Source: Cytophagales bacterium (lineage in GTDB: Bacteria > Bacteroidota > Bacteroidia > Cytophagales > UBA9547). Taken from it: DNA of 6,216 nucleotides. The notes under the pieces were generated by a model that saw only the letters and a list, made by a program, of their open reading frames with translations, was not told the origin of the DNA and searched no databases. Every line of letters begins with the position of its first letter. The stretch's first letter is position 1. Shown piece after piece: positions 1-5,551 of the stretch. The stretch spans positions 1 to 6,216 of the forward strand of contig JAAFJZ010000159.1 in assembly GCA_013298205.1 (NCBI GenBank), in the 5' to 3' direction. Made by a program: the position numbers and the translations under genes.

Positions 1-1
1 A

Positions 2-406
2 GGAGCTGCACTTGTAGCTAGAAACTTAATTAATTTAGCAATCAGAAAACATTTTTTAAATTTGTTTCCAGATCCAACCAAACTTAAAAAGAAAAAGGAA
101 TTAAGCCCTTATCAAAGCATCATTTCTTGGTTTGGGGATGGAAATTCGTTAGATTTAATGTTAATAGAAAACAAAAATACTTATTTAAAACAATTAGAAT
201 CAATACCTAATTTGGCGGAATTAGTTGAAATTTATCAGCCTAAATTAAACAAGAATGAAAAATTACTTATGATGGAATTTGTGCTTTTTGGTATGGCAGA
301 ACATTCTTTAATTGGAAAAAACACGTTAGAAAGAGGTTTGAGATTTAAAGATATGCTCGATTCAATGTTTTCAAATTCTAATTTTGGAGAAGAAAATATG
401 AATTAA
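2..406 (+). CDS. C-terminal fragment of a ChlI/magnesium-chelatase-like AAA+ ATPase (5' end outside window)
   Basis: The reading frame is open from base 2 to the TAA at 404-406 and gives 134 residues, so the gene starts left of the window. The first internal TTG (62) is only a leucine codon. The fragment is mainly helical and charged. It has a Phe-Pro-Asp-Pro turn followed by a lysine run, then a Leu-Leu-Met-Met-Glu-Phe-Val-Leu-x-Gly helix, and near the end the pattern His-Ser-Leu-x-x-Lys, Gly-x-x-Phe-Lys-Asp-x-x-x-Ser-Met-Phe. From memory, this pattern matches the C-terminal helical lid of the MoxR/ChlI-like ATPases that Bacteroidota genomes annotate as magnesium chelatase subunit I. Those proteins are thought to act as ATP-driven remodelling factors, usually without any chlorophyll pathway. 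The Walker A, Walker B and sensor motifs would lie outside the window, so ATPase activity cannot be confirmed here. The family call rests on C-terminal resemblance alone. The gene converges with coaBC across a 77-bp gap. Confidence 0.55.
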   Translation, partial: GAALVARNLINLAIRKHFLNLFPDPTKLKKKKELSPYQSIISWFGDGNSLDLMLIENKNTYLKQLESIPNLAELVEIYQPKLNKNEKLLMMEFVLFGMAEHSLIGKNTLERGLRFKDMLDSMFSNSNFGEENMN

Positions 407-413
407 TATTTAG

Positions 414-454
414 AACTCAAAATATAAAAGGTTGTCAACACCATTTGAGTTTTT
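414..454 (+). terminator. Likely terminator hairpin between convergent genes
   Basis: AACTCAAA (414-421) pairs perfectly with TTTGAGTT (444-451). The + strand then continues with T through 454, giving a run of five T (450-454). The 22-nt loop contains a small nested repeat (GTT/AAC, 431-439). The hairpin starts 7 bp after the stop codon of the upstream gene and lies between two convergent genes, where a terminator is expected. It is AT-rich and only 8 bp long. On the - strand it is followed by CTAAATATT rather than a T run, so it fits the + strand gene better than coaBC. Confidence 0.4.
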
Positions 455-483
455 AAATTTACTAACAATGTTTTGTGAACTTT

Positions 484-1683
484 CTACTTAATTATATCAA
501 AAATAGAATCTACTAAATCTTGAGCAATAAGTTTTTTGTCTTTTAATCCAATATTAATAGTTTTTCCATTTTTAAAAATCAAATCTACTTCATTTGTATC
601 AGACATCATACCAACATTTGCTTGATTGCCTTTATTCAAAACAATTAAATCAAAATTCTTTTCTAAAAGCTTTTTTTTAGCATTTTCAAGATAATTTTCT
701 GTTTCTAAAGCAAAACCAACGAGAATCTGGTCATCTTCTTTGATTTGACCCAGTTCTTTGGCTATATCTGGATTTTTCACCAAATTAAGTTTGAAAAAAG
801 AATCCGTTTTTTTGATTTTATTATCTACATAAACTTCGGGTCTATAATCTGAAACAGCAGCTGCGCAAACGATTATATCTGCGCTATGAAAATGTTGAAT
901 AACTTTTTCATACATTTCTTTAGCCGTAATAATACTTATTAACTTGGTTTGGCTTGGAGGTGAAATTTGAACTGGGCCAGAAATTAACATCACCTCAGCA
1001 CCTTCTTTTGAAAATACATCTGCAATACTATATGCCATTTTTCCAGATGAATAATTGGTTATATACCTTACAGGGTCTAGCGGTTCTTGTGTAGGTCCAG
1101 CTGTAATTAGCACTTTTTTACCTACAAATTTTTGAGTTTTTTTTCTGTTTGTATTTTCTATAAATGTAATAATGTCTTCAGGTTCTGCCATTCGGCCCTG
1201 TCCCCAAAGTCCGCTTGCCAACTCACCTTCAGTGGCTGGTATAATTTGGTTACCATGCTTGGCAAGTTTGCTTAAGTTTTCTTGTGTAGTAGGATGAGCG
1301 TACATATCCAAATCCATTGCTGGAGCTATAAATACAGGGCATTTAGCTGATAAATATGTAGTTATCAACAAGTTGTCGCTTATTCCTAAAGCCATTTTTG
1401 CTAAAGTATTTGCTGAAGCTGGCGCAATTAACATCAAATCAGCCCAATTGCCAAGCTCTACATGGTTGTGCCATTCACCAGTTTTTGAGTTGAAATTATC
1501 TGTAAGAACAAGATTTTTAGACAGAGTAGAAAAAGATAAAGGGGTTACAAACGATTGAGCAGCTTGTGTTAAAATGACTTTTACTTCACAGCCATTTTTC
1601 ACCAAAAGACGAACTAAGCTTAATGATTTATAAGCTGCAATTCCGCCTGTAACACCTAAAAGTATTTTTTTATTTTGAAGCAA
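484..1683 (-). CDS. coaBC: Bifunctional phosphopantothenoylcysteine decarboxylase / phosphopantothenate-cysteine ligase
   Basis: This cytosolic enzyme makes 4'-phosphopantetheine for coenzyme A: CoaB joins cysteine to 4'-phosphopantothenate using CTP, then the FMN-dependent CoaC decarboxylates the product. At 399 aa it is a normal full-length fusion. CoaC domain (about 1-180): Gly-rich start GVTGGIAAYK (10-19), catalytic His74 in HVELG, the PAM-x-x-x-M motif (121-127) and substrate clamp GELASGLWGQGRM (153-165). CoaB domain (about 188-399): GPTQEPLDPVRYITN ending at Asn210, SSGKM (212-216), AAAVSDYRP (274-282), Lys289 in KIKK, NPDI (304-307) and VGFALET (322-328). Asn210 and Lys289 fall at the E. 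coli numbers. Two E. coli CoaC residues differ: Asn125 is Asp124 and Cys158 is Ser157. The start is TTG at 1681-1683. An in-frame stop lies at 1714-1716 with no ATG or GTG between, and the family consensus begins a few residues into this start. It is last in its operon, 11 bp after rpoZ, and ends in TAG. Confidence 0.96.
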   Translation of the reverse strand: MLQNKKILLGVTGGIAAYKSLSLVRLLVKNGCEVKVILTQAAQSFVTPLSFSTLSKNLVLTDNFNSKTGEWHNHVELGNWADLMLIAPASANTLAKMALGISDNLLITTYLSAKCPVFIAPAMDLDMYAHPTTQENLSKLAKHGNQIIPATEGELASGLWGQGRMAEPEDIITFIENTNRKKTQKFVGKKVLITAGPTQEPLDPVRYITNYSSGKMAYSIADVFSKEGAEVMLISGPVQISPPSQTKLISIITAKEMYEKVIQHFHSADIIVCAAAVSDYRPEVYVDNKIKKTDSFFKLNLVKNPDIAKELGQIKEDDQILVGFALETENYLENAKKKLLEKNFDLIVLNKGNQANVGMMSDTNEVDLIFKNGKTINIGLKDKKLIAQDLVDSIFDIIK

Positions 1684-1694
1684 TTGAGTTTTTT

Positions 1695-2051
1695 TTAAAC
1701 CAATTCGATAGAATTAGGATTTCCTTTTCTATGTAAAATTTTATCTTCAATAAATTCTTCAGTTGCACTAATTGTAGGCTTTGGCATTCTTTCGTAATAT
1801 TTTGATATTTCAATTTGTTCTCTGTTTTCAAATATTTCTTCCAAATTATCTACAGTGGAAGCAAATTCAAGTAATTTAGTACTTAATTCTTCTTTTACTT
1901 TGGTCGAAATTTGTCTTGCTCTTTTGCCAATTACAGATATGGATTCGTAAATATTTCCAGTTTTAGCTTCAAATTGGTCAATATTTAAAGTTTTTAAAGA
2001 AGGGTTAATAATTACTTTTTTTGCGGCATTAGGGTTGGGTGTAGCACTCAT
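1695..2051 (-). CDS. rpoZ: DNA-directed RNA polymerase omega subunit, Bacteroidota type (RpoZ-like)
   Basis: Omega helps the beta' subunit fold and assemble into core RNA polymerase. The protein has 118 residues. The core omega motif is visible as GNIYESISVIGKRARQIS (32-49), equivalent to the helix with Arg-Ala-Arg-Gln that contacts beta'. A strongly charged helix follows, then NREQIEISKYYERMPKPT (76-93), a stretch I recognise as typical of Bacteroidota omega proteins. The N-terminal 20 or so residues (SATPNPNAAKK) look disordered. The ATG (2049-2051) is 14 bp after the bamD stop, and the gene ends 11 bp before the TTG of coaBC, so it sits mid-operon and is probably expressed with both neighbours. 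No Shine-Dalgarno sequence is seen, as is usual in this phylum. The family call rests on motif recognition; the protein is diverged from proteobacterial omega. Confidence 0.88.
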   Translation of the reverse strand: MSATPNPNAAKKVIINPSLKTLNIDQFEAKTGNIYESISVIGKRARQISTKVKEELSTKLLEFASTVDNLEEIFENREQIEISKYYERMPKPTISATEEFIEDKILHRKGNPNSIELV

Positions 2052-2065
2052 CTTGAAGTAGGGTT

Positions 2066-2887
2066 TTAGTTACTATTTTCTTTTTCTAAAATTGATATTT
2101 GTTTTATACTTTCTATATAAAGCTTTTCAGCTGGCTTTAAAAATTTGCTATTCGGAAATTTATCTAAAAAAGTTTCGTATAAATTTTTTGTTTTTGTAAA
2201 GCGTTCCAGTTTTTTTTCATTTATACTATTAATAGCTAATTGATATTGTGAATCGCATTTTAAATAGCCAAATTCTTCATTTTTATCTGATTCTGGAAAA
2301 TCAACTCCAAAATTATCAAAGCAAAGTAAAGCTGATTTATAATTTCTTATCTTATGAAATAATTTGGCGTTTTCATATCCTTTTTTTTCTAGCTTGCCCC
2401 TTAATGAATAAATCATATCTGCAGTTTGTTGATAATAAGTACTTTGAGGATACCGTTTTACAAAGTTTTGCATAGCTGTTATTGCAGATTGAGTATTACC
2501 CTGATCTAAACTGTATTTTGGGGAATCGTCATATAAAGATCTGCAATACATATAAATAGCTTCTTCAAGATATTCGCTTCTAGGATATGTTTCATAAAAC
2601 CTTTTGAAGTAATAGGCACTTAAAGTTAATTGTCTTTCATAATACTGACAATAAGCATAAAACAACTGAGACTTTTCTGACTCTTCTTTCCCTTTTAAAA
2701 GTGGAACTAATTCTTCAAATAATATTCCAGATCGGTGGTAATCTTTTTTGTCGAAATAAGCTACAGCAGCCTTGTATTTCTCATTTAAATCCGTACTTTT
2801 TTGAAGTTTTTGAAGTTTACCGCAGGAAATAGATAAGATTAACAAAGTAAGTAAAATAAAAATTTCACTTTTTTTATTTAATTTCAT
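2066..2887 (-). CDS. bamD: Outer membrane assembly lipoprotein BamD
   Basis: BamD is the essential lipoprotein partner of BamA in the complex that folds beta-barrels into the outer membrane. It sits on the periplasmic face. The 273-aa product starts with a lipoprotein signal: charged n-region MKLNKK, hydrophobic core about 9-18, and the lipobox LSISC with the acylated cysteine at residue 22. The Ser at -1 is acceptable for Bacteroidota lipoproteins. The mature part is a tetratricopeptide-like helical repeat array rich in Tyr, with the expected early BamD pattern of a YxxAVxYFDKKDYHRS helix (about 39-54). The helix-turn signatures FYETYPRSEY, FVKRYPQSTYY and FLDKFPNSKF mark successive repeats. 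Length is normal for the family. The gene starts 6 bp after the SDR stop codon and ends 14 bp before rpoZ. The order bamD-rpoZ-coaBC is, from memory, conserved in Bacteroidota and supports the call. Confidence 0.92.
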   Translation of the reverse strand: MKLNKKSEIFILLTLLILSISCGKLQKLQKSTDLNEKYKAAVAYFDKKDYHRSGILFEELVPLLKGKEESEKSQLFYAYCQYYERQLTLSAYYFKRFYETYPRSEYLEEAIYMYCRSLYDDSPKYSLDQGNTQSAITAMQNFVKRYPQSTYYQQTADMIYSLRGKLEKKGYENAKLFHKIRNYKSALLCFDNFGVDFPESDKNEEFGYLKCDSQYQLAINSINEKKLERFTKTKNLYETFLDKFPNSKFLKPAEKLYIESIKQISILEKENSN

Positions 2888-2893
2888 TCTTTA

Positions 2894-3850
2894 TTAAGCT
2901 TGAGTAAGTTGTAAATTATGACTTTCAATAAAATTGAATATATTTTTTGCTTCTTCCACAAAATGCAAGTTAGCATGGTAAGGGACAACTTTTTTTAGTT
3001 TTTTTGCATTAACCATTAAGCTTTCTTCAAATTTTGAGGTATCTGATTTGTTGGTTTCAATAGTTATTTTTTTACCAAAAGTTTCTTGGTATGCTTTTTG
3101 AACAAACTTAGCAACTTCAAGCATATTAATAGAAGTCTCTGCACTTAAATTGAAGATTTCTCCAGTTGCGGGGTTTGTAGATAATTTTTCTATAATTTCG
3201 CAAACATCTCCCATCCATATAAAATCTCGAGGTGCTAATCCATTTGATTTTAAAGTTATTTTTTGGTTTTCGAATGCCATTTTAGACAAATCATTTAAAA
3301 CTAAATACCACTTAGAAGAATTAATGTCTTTTGGACATCCATAACTATTTGTAAGCCTTAATATTGAAAAAGGAAGCTTATTGCTAAATCCCATTTGTTT
3401 TACATAATATTCTGCAAACAAATGCGTACTTCCATAATCATTTTTGGGTTCTGTTTTCGTACTTTCATCTATATAACCACTGTAAGTTCCATAAACTTGG
3501 AAAGTAGAAAGATAAATAAAATGGGTTAGTCTTTTTGAATTTTTAAAAACTTCAAGTATATTTCTAGTTCCTAGGGTATTTACAGAAAGTGAATTTTGAA
3601 AGTAATTATCAACAAACCCGTCATTTACACTAGCTGCATGAATTACATAATCAAAATCTTCTGGATTTATTTTTGTTTGACAGCTTTGAAAAGAACTAAT
3701 ATCGCAAGCTATATACTTAAAAGATAAATTTTGTAAAATTGGTCTTAAATTCTTGGCAAGAACAGTTACTTCGAAATTTTTTTCAACAAAATGACTTGTA
3801 AGCCACGAACCCAAATTCCCTAAACCACCCGTAATTAATATGCTTTTCAT
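2894..3850 (-). CDS. Extended short-chain dehydrogenase/reductase, NAD(P)-dependent sugar epimerase/dehydratase-like
   Basis: The protein (318 aa) is a full-length extended SDR. The Rossmann nucleotide motif TGGLGNLG is at 7-14. An adenine-ring Asp lies at 50 (CDIS), HAAS at 71-74, and Asn91 in SVNTLGTRN. The active-site segment is LSTFQVYG (114-121), with Ser115/Thr116. A C-terminal substrate-side motif LAPRDFIWMGDV resembles the RDF-(V/I)-x-V-x-D block of UDP- or dTDP-sugar enzymes. The tyrosine of the usual YxxxK pair is Tyr139, but the lysine position is His143 (codon CAT, 3422-3424). After the second beta strand the loop reads LAKNLRP with no acidic residue, which hints at NADP rather than NAD (inference). 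The exact substrate cannot be read from sequence; a nucleotide-sugar role in surface polysaccharide is the most likely guess. It is first in the leftward operon, 6 bp before bamD. I found no good -7/-33 promoter for it. Confidence 0.85.
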   Translation of the reverse strand: MKSILITGGLGNLGSWLTSHFVEKNFEVTVLAKNLRPILQNLSFKYIACDISSFQSCQTKINPEDFDYVIHAASVNDGFVDNYFQNSLSVNTLGTRNILEVFKNSKRLTHFIYLSTFQVYGTYSGYIDESTKTEPKNDYGSTHLFAEYYVKQMGFSNKLPFSILRLTNSYGCPKDINSSKWYLVLNDLSKMAFENQKITLKSNGLAPRDFIWMGDVCEIIEKLSTNPATGEIFNLSAETSINMLEVAKFVQKAYQETFGKKITIETNKSDTSKFEESLMVNAKKLKKVVPYHANLHFVEEAKNIFNFIESHNLQLTQA

Positions 3851-3874
3851 TCGTTTTTAATACAATAAATATTT

Positions 3875-3890
3875 GATGTAGTACAACATC
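3875..3890. repeat. Short imperfect palindrome upstream of the SDR operon
   Basis: The 16-bp sequence GATGTAGTACAACATC matches its own reverse complement at 14 of 16 positions (arms GATGT/ACATC, centre GTAC). It lies 25 bp before the SDR start codon, inside what would be the operon's 5' leader or promoter. It could be a regulator operator or a small leader hairpin; no regulator is identified. Confidence 0.3.
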
Positions 3891-3964
3891 AGCCAAAACG
3901 CAAAGTTCGTAATAAATATTTTAACACACTACCTAAATTTTAAAATATTTGTTTTTAGTTTAAA

Positions 3965-3998
3965 TCTGATCAATATTTTAGATAAAAAATTAAATTTG
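3965..3998 (+). promoter_or_regulatory. Candidate Bacteroidota-type promoter for the thioredoxin-like gene
   Basis: TAAATTTG at 3991-3998 matches the Bacteroidota -7 consensus TAnnTTTG exactly. At 3965-3968, TCTG is one mismatch from the TTTG -33 element, with 22 bp between the two, at the long end of the accepted spacing. Transcription would start near 4003-4006, leaving a leader of about 35 nt before the ATG at 4039. In such AT-rich DNA a chance -7 match is possible, so only the combination of consensus, position and orientation supports it. Confidence 0.42.
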
Positions 3999-4022
3999 GT
4001 ACTTAATTTATAAATTTTTATC
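3981..4022. repeat. 42-bp imperfect inverted repeat overlapping the -7 element
   Basis: The outer arms GATAAAAA (3981-3988) and TTTTTATC (4015-4022) pair over 8 bp. A small internal loop follows, then the inner arms TAAATT (3991-3996) and AATTTA (4005-4010) pair over 6 bp around an 8-nt loop, TGGTACTT. The dyad covers the putative -7 element and transcription start. The flanking genes are divergent, so a terminator role is unlikely; an operator or a leader structure is more plausible. Confidence 0.4.
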
Positions 4023-4038
4023 TAAAACTTTCTTTCAA

Positions 4039-5502
4039 ATGAAAAAAGGATATATTTTTGACCCAAATTTTAAAATCCTTAAACACATGACAAGAAAAAG
4101 CTCTATAATCAAGATTTATTTTATTGCTATTTGTTTTATTTTCAATTCAATTTCTTTAATAGCTCAGGAGAAATATGAAATTAAAATAAGAGTAAAAGGT
4201 GTAAATAATAAGTTTTGTAAAATTGCATATTATTTCGGTAACAATACATATCTAGAAGATTCTGCTAAGTCTGATAGTAAAGGCAATTTTGTTTTTAAAG
4301 GTAACAAAAAATTGCCTCATGGAATGTATCTTTTTGTGCTACCATCTAGAAATTATTTTGAGTTTGTAATTGATGGAAATAATTTTAGTTTAGAAACAGA
4401 TTCAACAGATTTCATTTCCAATATGAAAGTTAAGAATTCTCCAGAAAATGACATTTTGTTTGCTTACAATAAATTTATACTTCCAAGGTCTAAGAAATTG
4501 GATTCTCTGTCTAAATCTTATGAAAAAGTTAAAGATGATTCTAAAAAAACTGAAGAAATTAAAACTTTAGGTATAAAATATGATCAAGAAATCAAAGATT
4601 ACCGAAGCAGTGTCGTAAAAAATCAACCCAATTCTTTTTTAGCTCACATATTCAAATCTATGATTGAGCCAGTTGTTCCTGAAGCACCTACTTTGTCAAA
4701 TGGAAGAAAAGATTCTCTTTTTCAATTTAATTACTATAAAAAGCATTATTGGGACAATTTTGATTTTACAGACGATAGATTGGTCAGAACACATCAAAAT
4801 GTTTTTTTTACAAAAATGAAAAACTATCTTGAAAATATGACACTTCAAGCTCCAGATTCTGTAAATAAAGAAGCTGATTTCCTACTCTCAAAAGCCCCAC
4901 CCAAATCAGATATGTTTAAGTTTATTTTGTTTTGGATTACATACAACTATGAAACATCAAAACTGATGGGAGCAGATGGTGTATTTGTTCATTTGTCAGA
5001 AAAATATTATATGAAAGACAAAGCTTATTGGCTCGATTCTTCTCAAGTAGCCAAGATCAAAGAAAAAGCAATGAAATTAAAACCCATTCTAATTGGTAAA
5101 ATAGCACCTAATATTACAGTACAAAACATGAAAGGTGAGTATATTTCTTTGCATGATGTTCAATCAAAATTTACAGTTGTATATTTTTGGGACCCTGAAT
5201 GTGGTCATTGTCAAAAAGTTACTCCAGCATTGAAGCTAGCAATAGATACATTAGCTTCCAAAGGTGTTAAAGTTTTTGGTGTTTGCACGGAGCCAGAGGC
5301 TGAAAAAGTTAAAAAAGCAGTTGAAAAATACAGTTTACAGTCTTGGATAAACGTTATAGATCCTTATAACACCAGTGGATTTAGGAAATTTTATGATATT
5401 GTAAGTACGCCACAAATGTATTTGTTAAATGATAAAAAAGAAATAATCGCAAAACAAATTTCAACAGAACAGTTATCAGAAATAATTAAAGTCGCTCGTT
5501 AA
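4039..5502 (+). CDS. Exported thioredoxin-like protein with DUF4369-like N-terminal domain and TlpA/AhpC-TSA C-terminal domain
   Basis: The 487-aa product is a predicted periplasmic thiol-disulfide protein of the large Bacteroidota TlpA-like class. A Sec signal peptide has its hydrophobic core at about 26-42 and a likely cleavage after Ala42 (LIA|QEK). Residues about 45-130 form a beta-rich domain that fits DUF4369: an opening strand YEIKIRVKGV, then a later GNFVFKG turn. Residues about 140-340 are mostly helical and charged, and may be the DUF5106-like linker. The thioredoxin fold begins near Gly353 (GKIAPNITVQN). Its active site is WDPECGHC with the redox pair Cys388 and Cys391, and the cis-proline is Pro458 in STPQMYLL. 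All key thioredoxin residues are intact. The ATG at 4039 adds 16 residues before Met17 (ATG at 4087-4089). Met17 would give a more typical signal peptide, so the start is uncertain. The physiological partner is unknown. Confidence 0.88.
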   Translation: MKKGYIFDPNFKILKHMTRKSSIIKIYFIAICFIFNSISLIAQEKYEIKIRVKGVNNKFCKIAYYFGNNTYLEDSAKSDSKGNFVFKGNKKLPHGMYLFVLPSRNYFEFVIDGNNFSLETDSTDFISNMKVKNSPENDILFAYNKFILPRSKKLDSLSKSYEKVKDDSKKTEEIKTLGIKYDQEIKDYRSSVVKNQPNSFLAHIFKSMIEPVVPEAPTLSNGRKDSLFQFNYYKKHYWDNFDFTDDRLVRTHQNVFFTKMKNYLENMTLQAPDSVNKEADFLLSKAPPKSDMFKFILFWITYNYETSKLMGADGVFVHLSEKYYMKDKAYWLDSSQVAKIKEKAMKLKPILIGKIAPNITVQNMKGEYISLHDVQSKFTVVYFWDPECGHCQKVTPALKLAIDTLASKGVKVFGVCTEPEAEKVKKAVEKYSLQSWINVIDPYNTSGFRKFYDIVSTPQMYLLNDKKEIIAKQISTEQLSEIIKVAR

Positions 5503-5551
5503 AGAAAAATATTTTTTTTAAATCAAATTTCAATTTTATACTTATAAATCA

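Noticed and set aside
972..980. CTGGGCCAG palindrome
   Set aside because: It falls inside the coaBC coding sequence, encoding the conserved-looking SGPV segment, and is short enough to be chance.
1373..1558. 61-codon open frame on the + strand
   Set aside because: It is antisense to the conserved CoaC active-site region of coaBC; its product has no recognisable motif.
2248..2475. 75-codon open frame on the + strand
   Set aside because: It lies wholly antisense to bamD, whose repeats explain the sequence; the product is just low-complexity hydrophobic and polar residues.
3150..3344. 64-codon open frame on the + strand
   Set aside because: It is antisense to the substrate-binding part of the SDR gene, with no independent support.
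3901..3908. GAACTTTG on the - strand as a -7 element for the SDR operon
   Set aside because: The first base deviates from TAnnTTTG and there is no TTG at the right distance upstream, so it is not supportable as a promoter.
5505..5516. AAAAATATTTTT palindrome after the thioredoxin-like gene, followed by more T, as a terminator
   Set aside because: The palindrome has no loop and no G/C pairs, so it would not form a stable hairpin; it is expected by chance in a leader this AT-rich.
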